A DNA stretch of 64,000 bases from Helicoverpa zea. Its lineage: Eukaryota; Arthropoda; Insecta; Lepidoptera; Noctuidae. Each line of letters begins with the position of its first letter. Positions within the stretch are counted from its first letter, which is position 1. The stretch is from positions 8,494,001-8,558,000 of the forward strand of contig NC_061461.1 in assembly GCF_022581195.2 (NCBI RefSeq). The letters are read 5' to 3'. Position numbers and translations under genes: made by a program. The notes beneath the pieces were generated by a model. It saw only the letters and a program-made list of their open reading frames with translations. It was not told the origin of the DNA and searched no databases. Positions 56,587 to 64,000 of this stretch are shown here, in pieces.

Positions 56587-59500
56587 GTAAGTTAAGACAC
56601 TCAATAATATTCAGTCTGAACCAATGACTGCCTTACTAAATTTCAAAACAATTGTTGAATATTAAAATTGATACCACTTTACACGCTACTAAATACCTCA
56701 TAATTTATTCAAATGACTACACATTACAGCAACGCTCATACATTAGGCTCTCTCCAAGCTTCCTAGTCACAGTGCACTCAATAATTCAACAAAAACACCG
56801 AACTATAACAAAAACACATTTCAAAGTTCATTGAACACTAAAACAATAGAGTGGCGTTTGTTAAAATTCCGTATTCGAGAGTTCGCGGCGATTCATCAGG
56901 CTGCAATGACGGCAATCTCGAAACTTTCCCGAGGCAAATGCATTTTCGCGATACAAAACTTTTGAGGCTCTCAGTTTGCATTGTATTTTTATTGCGATCG
57001 CTGCTGCCAGATATCTATTGCGGAGTTTTTGTTCGGGAAATTTTATTGAAAGAGAGTTTGTTTTTGCGTTTTCGTCGCCATGTGAAATGTGTTTGATAAA
57101 GTTTGACTGTCGGAGTTATAAATAGAATAGGGAAATGTCATTGTGATTCCGGCGTATAGTTTGAGAATTTTATTTTATTTAAAAAACAGTTTTAACTTCC
57201 AAAAAGGTATGCAATGCTCTTAATTTTTTGTTTATTGTTCTTAGACTTATTTATAAGGCAATCAGAGTACCTACCGTAGACACAGGTACACCCACAATAT
57301 TTCGGCAGTCATCAATCAGGGGGTACCTACAAACAACTGAATAAAAACAAAAGCTGCACGAAATTGAGCTCACATCGGTCTCACGCTGAGCCATTCGGGC
57401 TTCTGATGTAGAACAGTGTCGGGAGGAACGGCAGCTAATCAGACTGACAAATATCGAAAATTTCAATAGAGCTGCGGCCACTATTGATACGAAGGGGTCG
57501 CGGGGCGTTTTCTATATTTTTTTTTATTTTCGGCCTTTTTCGGGAATTCAATAGAGATAGGCGTCTCTCGTTTGGAACGACGTTCGATATTTGAAATTTA
57601 GGGTTGGCAATGATTTACCTGAGGGAGTTTCTTTTATTTTGGTGGTTTTATTTTTAAGTAATTAATAAACGATGATGTCTTGTAAAAGTGACAGGAAAAT
57701 GTGTATTTAAAGGATAAAACATACTCCTATCTAATTAAAAAATATTAATTTTACAAAAGTATTTTTTTTTATTGGATAGTATCGATATAACGGTTCCCAA
57801 AAAATAGATATGAGTAAAAACTTTCCACATAAGAATTACTTTAATAAATAAACCTACCTACGTATTAAAATCATTGTGAAATTTTGAAATGATAAAAGGC
57901 ATTAACTAAGTATATTATTATTTTGTACCATCGTATATCTAGAAAATCTATAGGTAATTTTCGTTTACCAACCCTATCCACCAAACGTCGCGCGTCGGTT
58001 TTGTAATTCGCTCGATTCAAATTTTTTCTACCTTGGAAACAAAAAATCAACGGTTGGCCTTTGTGCCAACTTTCCTTTGGTTTTCGGCGCATGAAGTTGA
58101 TCGTGGAAATTCTCCCTCACCACCAATAAAACTTGTGATTTTTTGAACGTTTGATGTATCTAAATTAAACTCTGTTTTTTGATGTTCATTATTAGGCCGC
58201 AATTTTTCAGATAAAGGGATTTTTTGTATGAATATTTATTGTTGTTTATGATCGGTGGAGAAATGAAATGGTTCCCTTTACAACGATGCGCATATAAAAA
58301 AATAACACAGTAGATAAGTACCTACATTCGTTTTACAAAATATCCGTTCAAAAATTCAATTTCGAAAAATGTAGTGCACTTTGAACTACACACAATTTAG
58401 ACGGATTAACGTCAAGCATCAAGTACTATCACTGTCACAAGTGACTAGTACACGCAGCAATATCCATCAGCCATTCATGTACACTGGCCTCGCCCGCGGT
58501 ACACTCGCGAACTAATGTGATAATTGAAATTGTGCAATTGCGTGCGAAACGCCCAACACCGAATTCATTACAGTCGTGTTTTTTGCAATTTGTTTTTTTT
58601 CTCTCTGTTTCACTTTTTGCAGTGTCGCTGCTAGTGAAATGATACGTTTTCCGATGGTTTAATTATTTTATGCATGCGTCATCATATTGCGTCGTCTTTT
58701 TACTTAGCAAATGGACGTATTATCATAAAAGTTGTTTTTATTAGTGGCATACTTTTAGTAGTAGTGTATTAGAGTAGGCGCTTTTGGCTTATGACAAAGT
58801 TTTATACCATCAACAATCACAATTTGCAACTCAAACGCCACAGACTGTGTTTGTAAACAGCCAGAGTTGATAATCGAACTCTGACAACCAAATAAGTCAG
58901 AGATCGTCAACATTTAAACATCTACATACGTTCTTACAATCGGAAACAAAACTCGGAACAACACTCTAAACCGTTCGTGTATCGATAACACGGCGAATAA
59001 TTGACGTAACGGTAAAAGCAGGCAACAATCCAGAACCCTACGAATCAGCAGCAATTTGTTAAGTGGATTTTTGGCCGAGACACGCTCGCGGCTCGTTGCG
59101 CTTCTGTACACAATTTCATTATCTCTGCCCGCGTGCCCGGCCGAATCTACTATTAACTTATGCGATACTGTTGGCTATGGTTATTTTTTCGATGTATTTT
59201 TTTTATAATATTTTTTTTGCATTTTATTTTTGAGTTTTTTTAAGTATTTAGTTTTTTTCATAATATGTATTTTTAATTTTGAGCACTTGTTTACATGACA
59301 TAAGAATGGAAGTATATTTTTTAACTCTTCAGTATTGTTTTATTAGCTGATACAAAAAAAAAGTTTGAAGCATTTTTTTTTTAAGTTAAGTTACACAATT
59401 TTGATTATAACATTCGCTTATAAATTTTCAACCAATTACCCAGATTAAAAAATAGACAAATTAAAATGCAATCAAGCTCACATAAAATCATAGAAAACAC

Positions 59501-60940
59501 CCCTCAATTTTGTCTGTAAGTACTACCGTTTACTGGGCAGGTACTTTACAAGATGGACTTTACCAAATCAATTCGGGCCCACGCAAACGTCCCCTACGCA
59601 ATCACTTAAGAATTTTATGAACCGTAATGATTAAGATGTTTTGTCGCACTTGAGTTTAAAATCGTGTATGAGGGGCTTAATCGCAGGACTACTAAAACAT
59701 ATTGTGACTGGAATAGCTATTAAAGGATTAGTTAAAAAGATTGCTTATTGAAATTGGGGTTGTAATTAATTGAGCAGCGTGAGAGTTGGGTTTTAGAATA
59801 GTTACATGTTACAGAATACTGCACTTTAATGTATGTACCTATAGATGTGTGTATGAATACAAAGTCGGTGGCTTCAAACTTTTACTTACGCATTTAATTT
59901 TTTTGTGTTTACACGTAATTGTTTTTGGGTAGGCAAATTATACAATAGAAAAATGCATAAATGTTACTTTCAATTTTTATAAAATAAAATATATTTATTT
60001 CAGAGTAAATGGATTGTCGAACATAGTATAAAATGTTAAACTATTCTTTTGAATATTAAGACTATTTAAAACACTAAAATTAAGACTAATTCGAATAACT
60101 TCCCACTTCCCAGTGTCTCTTTAAGATAAATTAACCCTGTAATGTAATTCAATCGACTTGCAATTCAATTTTGTCTTCTATGATCTTGTATAAAGGTCCT
60201 TTTTAAATGTCAAACTTGGTAAAAGGGCAAAAAGTCCGGTTTCTATCGACATATGGGCAACATCTATATTACAATGGGATCTTTACACCCTATTTCGGGT
60301 GCGACAAAATCGATTTCCAATTCGACATGACCCTTGTGCTCCTGGTTTGATAGAGACATATTTTGGATATAAATGTACTGGTAGCACCATAGAAATAAAT
60401 CGAAATTAATACGATTAAACGACTCGTGAAAAAGGGTTGAAATGATTCGGGGTTCTTGCAAGGGATCTTAGAAGAATCATAATTGTTTCTTTGCCTAACA
60501 AGAGTATTGAAATATTTGAAAATCTTACAGTTATCGATCACCAAACCTGTAACTAATAAACATTTATATAGAGAAGAAAAGACTCATACGACAATTCGCT
60601 ATTATCAAACTCCAAAAACTCTCAGTTTCGAACGTGAAATCCTAATTTTAATTTAAACTGACGTAACTAAGAGGACGGTTCTATCGGCTGCAGTTTTCCG
60701 GTGATTTTCGGTCTCGTGAACGTCGGTGTGAGGGAATCACGGCTATTATATTATCTCATTAGACACGGCGCGCCGCCAACCACCCGCCTCTTTCTTCTCG
60801 CCAAATAAATTCCTTTTACGTCTGATATCTCTATTACCTTTTTTGTTTTGATACTTATCTCGATATCTTTCAAGACTACCTTTATTCGACCCTGCTTTAT
60901 TTTTATTACAAACTATTTCTCTCTTTACATTAAAACCATG

Positions 60941-60989
60941 CAGGCGCAGAAAACCAGTGTTATTTATCAGGCGCAGAAAACCAGTGTTA
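60941..60989 (+). repeat. 22-bp direct repeat
   Basis: A unit beginning CAGGCGCAGAAAACCAGTG occurs at 60941-60962 and again at 60968-60989, with 5 bp between copies. A small local duplication. Confidence 0.85.
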
Positions 60990-63052
60990 ACGCGAAACTA
61001 TAAATTTATATTACAAATAGTTTCCAACTAAAAGTTTATTGGTGCACGACTTCGGAACGGCTCGGTTTGCAGTTACCCTGAGAAAGTTTCCATAACTTCA
61101 TAAGTCCCTTAATTAATAGCTTTGGACTTTCTTCTGTTCGCAGAGAAAGGGGAATTTGGTTTACCGTACTTTTTATTGGGTATGATTGTAATATTATCCC
61201 ATTCGTTTTTCATTTTGAACAAATATATTTTCCAGATTAATGCCATGCTTATTGAAAGAGATTAGAGCGAAGGTATGCAGAAATAAATTGTACATTCTGA
61301 TCAGTCTCAAACAGTAGCAACATTTTATACATTTCACGTCAAATTACACCACTTATCCCGTTAAAACGACACTAACACAAGTAAACACAATACAAATCAC
61401 ACAAATCTGTACAAAAAGCGGAGGCGGCAACAAAAGAATTCGGCACACTTACAGTGTAATGTAAACCAAAAAAGAAAACTGGTCCCAAAAGCATACCGTT
61501 GGGAATACTCGCGCGCTCCGTTCGGCCCGATACAGACACGACGACTGGTGATTAGGCTTCTTATCCACGAGATAGCGACAGAAACTGTGCAAGACTTAAC
61601 AACTAGGACCGTTTTCTTATTCCCTCCGACCAAGCATTTTCTTGCCCGCCGACTTATCTAATGCTACTGTTCAGCTTAAAATTCCTATGTAATATTAGCG
61701 GCTAACTTTCGTAGCTCATGAATTTTATCCTGCGTATTAAATTTTGGATATAATTAACATGGTTATTTAAGTTCCTGTCTAAAAATGATAGCATAAATTA
61801 TTGAAATATACTCCAAAAATCAATAAATCATATTATTTCCGTAATGAGACGTCTCATTTCTGATTTATATCTGCGTATTGGTTGCCCCCCGATTTTCTAC
61901 TCGATAAGTCCGGGTGGTGATCGTAAATTGAAATATGATAAAGTCGCAGTAATAAGCTCTCGTAATCGTATCGACCCTCTGGCTGAACGCGCTCCAGTGA
62001 CGACGGGAAAAAATTGCACGAACCTAATTTGGTAGTTTATATTGTAAATTAGGTATAAATTCACATAGTACTTATATCAGTAGCTCATTAATTATTATCA
62101 TTTCTATTATCTTTCAACGCAAATCTTTTCCTGGAAGCGCCTTTTATTCCACAATGTTCGGGTCTTCTATCTCAATTCCGACCTCATTCCCGATTCCAAT
62201 ACGTGATTCGTCGGTTCGCAAATTATTCGGTGAAAATTCACCATCTCGTTAGAATGTGCGATCCGGTCGGGCGCGGCGAGCCAACCGCTTGATAAATTGT
62301 CTGGAATAATAATGATGAATTGCAACTAGTCCGATCCCAATGTACGATCTAATCTATGGAGCTATTTTAGAACTACATACACATGTACGTTTTAGAATAT
62401 ATAAAACGCCTTATTCTACATATAAATATAATTTTGAGTTTATTTTTAATTTAGCAAGAAATAAGAGTATTTAATTCTCCCAGATATGATTTCTAATTAA
62501 ATTATATTGGACGGTTTATATAACGTAGAGCTCGACAAAATTACTTCAAATTAGCGACAAATCTATTAAGAATAGGACGTCTCGAGCCCATTTAATTAGT
62601 GACTGGGTTTTATCATCCGCCCTCCTTCCTACCACTCGTTGAGAATTTCAACTGTAATACTGCCATATTGGCGAAGCTTAAATAATATTGGGCGTATCTA
62701 ATAATAGACGTTCTTTTGTAATTTATATTTTCCTGTATCTGAGTGTATCTTTGTGGGTGTTTGTGGTAGATATCTGGTTTTATGTGTATTCATTCATTAG
62801 TGTTGGTCATAAAAGCGGTAATGTAAAAGCATCATTAAATTTAAATAGAAATTCACGCGTGACATCTCCTTTGAAGACAAACACACCCAGTACTTGGTAG
62901 TAAAACAAACTAAAGTTAATTGTCGCTTTTATGATGACATCGCGTGAGTTGGGTTCAGATAGCAAACAAATTGTTACTTTTATTCCGACACTGATGTAGT
63001 AAGGTCGATGCTAGGATACGGCATTCTTATTAATCCTGTCGTTTTGTTATAA

Positions 63053-63238
63053 TCCTACTTATATTATAAATGTGAAAGTTTGTGAGAATGTATAGATGTA
63101 TGTTTGTTATTCAATCACGCAAAAACGGCTGGACTGATTTGATTGAAATTTGGTATGCAGATAGGTGATACCCTGGATTAACACATAGGCTACTTTTTAT
63201 CAACACACCACGCGGGCGAAGCCGCTGGCGGAAGCTAG
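63053..63238 (+). mobile_element. Helitron-like element, 186 bp
   Basis: A-flanked TC at 63053-63054 (TCCTACTTATATTATAAATG) and CTAG at 63235-63238 followed by T. The GGGCGAAGCCGCTGGCGGAA segment near the 3' end can form the short hairpin typical of Helitrons. Related to 33964-34189. Confidence 0.72.
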
Positions 63239-64000
63239 TATATAATACGATACATACACTCATTTATTAAAGCTTATTTTGTCACGTCATCATCTTCAAG
63301 TCCGTTAACATTTTTATCTCAACAGAAAGACAGCTTTTATTTGTGAATCATAAGCGACAGTTACATATATATACATTTAAGATTTTATATAATTACTGGT
63401 CTGTATTTTAACAGCTTTAGTACTCCATGTCATAGACCGTTTAAATTTAATCTTCCGTCACATAGCCACAAAAAGCAAAACATCACTTAAATTCAATTTA
63501 TACGAGTGGCTCATTCATTTGTTTATCTAGATTTGTATGTAATCATGCCTTTTACTTGATTGATAGCATCTCCAATCTTCTTCAATTTTACGTTTAGTTA
63601 ATTGCGGCTTTCGAATCGACCCTGTTATATCGTAACCACTGTTTTATATCCATTAACTTGATGACAGTGAGTTTTGTCATTAGGACTGCTACAGATTTTT
63701 TTGGGGATACTTATTACTTATATTTTGATTTTTATTACATGTTAACGGCGTCAGTAATTGTATTTCATACCACTTTAAGTGGAACGGTCAAAGTGCACTG
63801 CTATTAATGCGCCAATTATTGTTGCTGTAAAAATATGAAAATATTTTTCATCGTACCTTTCTTTATTTTTTCTAAAACAATCTTCTCAAACTTACCCGAT
63901 CGAACTGAAAATCACTGCACCCATCAACAGAAATCTCATTCTGCATAACAATTTACAAATTCAAAACATGAGCAAACCCATCTCCACTTAGGATCGCAAG

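Larger units (their letters stand above)
56587..64000 (+). other. knot intron 7 (runs off the window)
   Basis: The next expected exon, encoding FFLKFFLKCNQNCL-type sequence by analogy with other COE proteins, was not found. The whole 7.4 kb is therefore taken as intron. GC-richer islands lie at 57290-57500, 58440-58560, 60690-60800, 61490-61640 and 62150-62300. A palindromic TGTTTGTAAACA at 58848-58859 is a forkhead-like site. A direct repeat (60941-60989) and a Helitron-like element (63053-63238) are listed separately. Confidence 0.55.

Overview
This is a stretch of an AT-rich lepidopteran nuclear genome, most likely from a noctuid (probably heliothine) moth. Three things point to this. Genes are split by short GT-AG introns. 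The repeats (tRNA-headed SINEs, TC...CTAG Helitron-like elements, TIR MITEs) are of moth type. The desaturase is, from memory, essentially the heliothine sex-pheromone delta-11 desaturase. No CRISPR array, rRNA, tRNA gene or bacterial operon is visible.

Layout. Positions 1-1557 hold two copies of a GC-rich TIR MITE in opposite orientation; one carries a second MITE nested inside it. Positions 1558-7734 are repeat-laden non-coding DNA. Positions 7747-9082 (+) encode a complete 338-residue acyl-CoA delta-11 desaturase in three coding exons. Positions 9083-12270 are AT-rich and non-coding apart from an unrecognised, frame-broken open stretch near 11.7-12.1 kb. Positions 12.3-25.3 kb hold three paralogous S1-family serine protease genes with matching exon phases. 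The first (+) is a protease homologue in which all three catalytic residues are replaced. It lies tail-to-tail with the second (-), which has an intact triad. The third (-), also intact, follows. Their introns are filled with SINEs, Helitron-like pieces, LINE 3' fragments and a pair of inverted 406-bp MITEs.

Positions 25.3-38.4 kb are mainly non-coding, with SINEs, Helitron-like elements and a 5'-truncated LINE at 30.2-31.2 kb. From about 38.5 kb to the right edge lies the 5' half of the COE/EBF transcription factor gene knot (collier). Seven exons run through most of the DNA-binding domain and the zinc knuckle, and the gene continues beyond the window. Its large introns carry a 63-bp perfect inverted repeat, a 149-bp near-tandem duplication and GC-richer islands that are candidate regulatory DNA.

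The genes do not form one pathway. The desaturase acts in fatty-acyl pheromone synthesis, the proteases are secreted or possibly membrane-attached, and knot is a developmental regulator. The most unusual items are the fully triad-less protease homologue, the linked loss of the 191-220 disulfide in the two intact proteases, the knot N-terminal peptide with no in-frame ATG, and the nested MITE whose empty site survives in the neighbouring copy.
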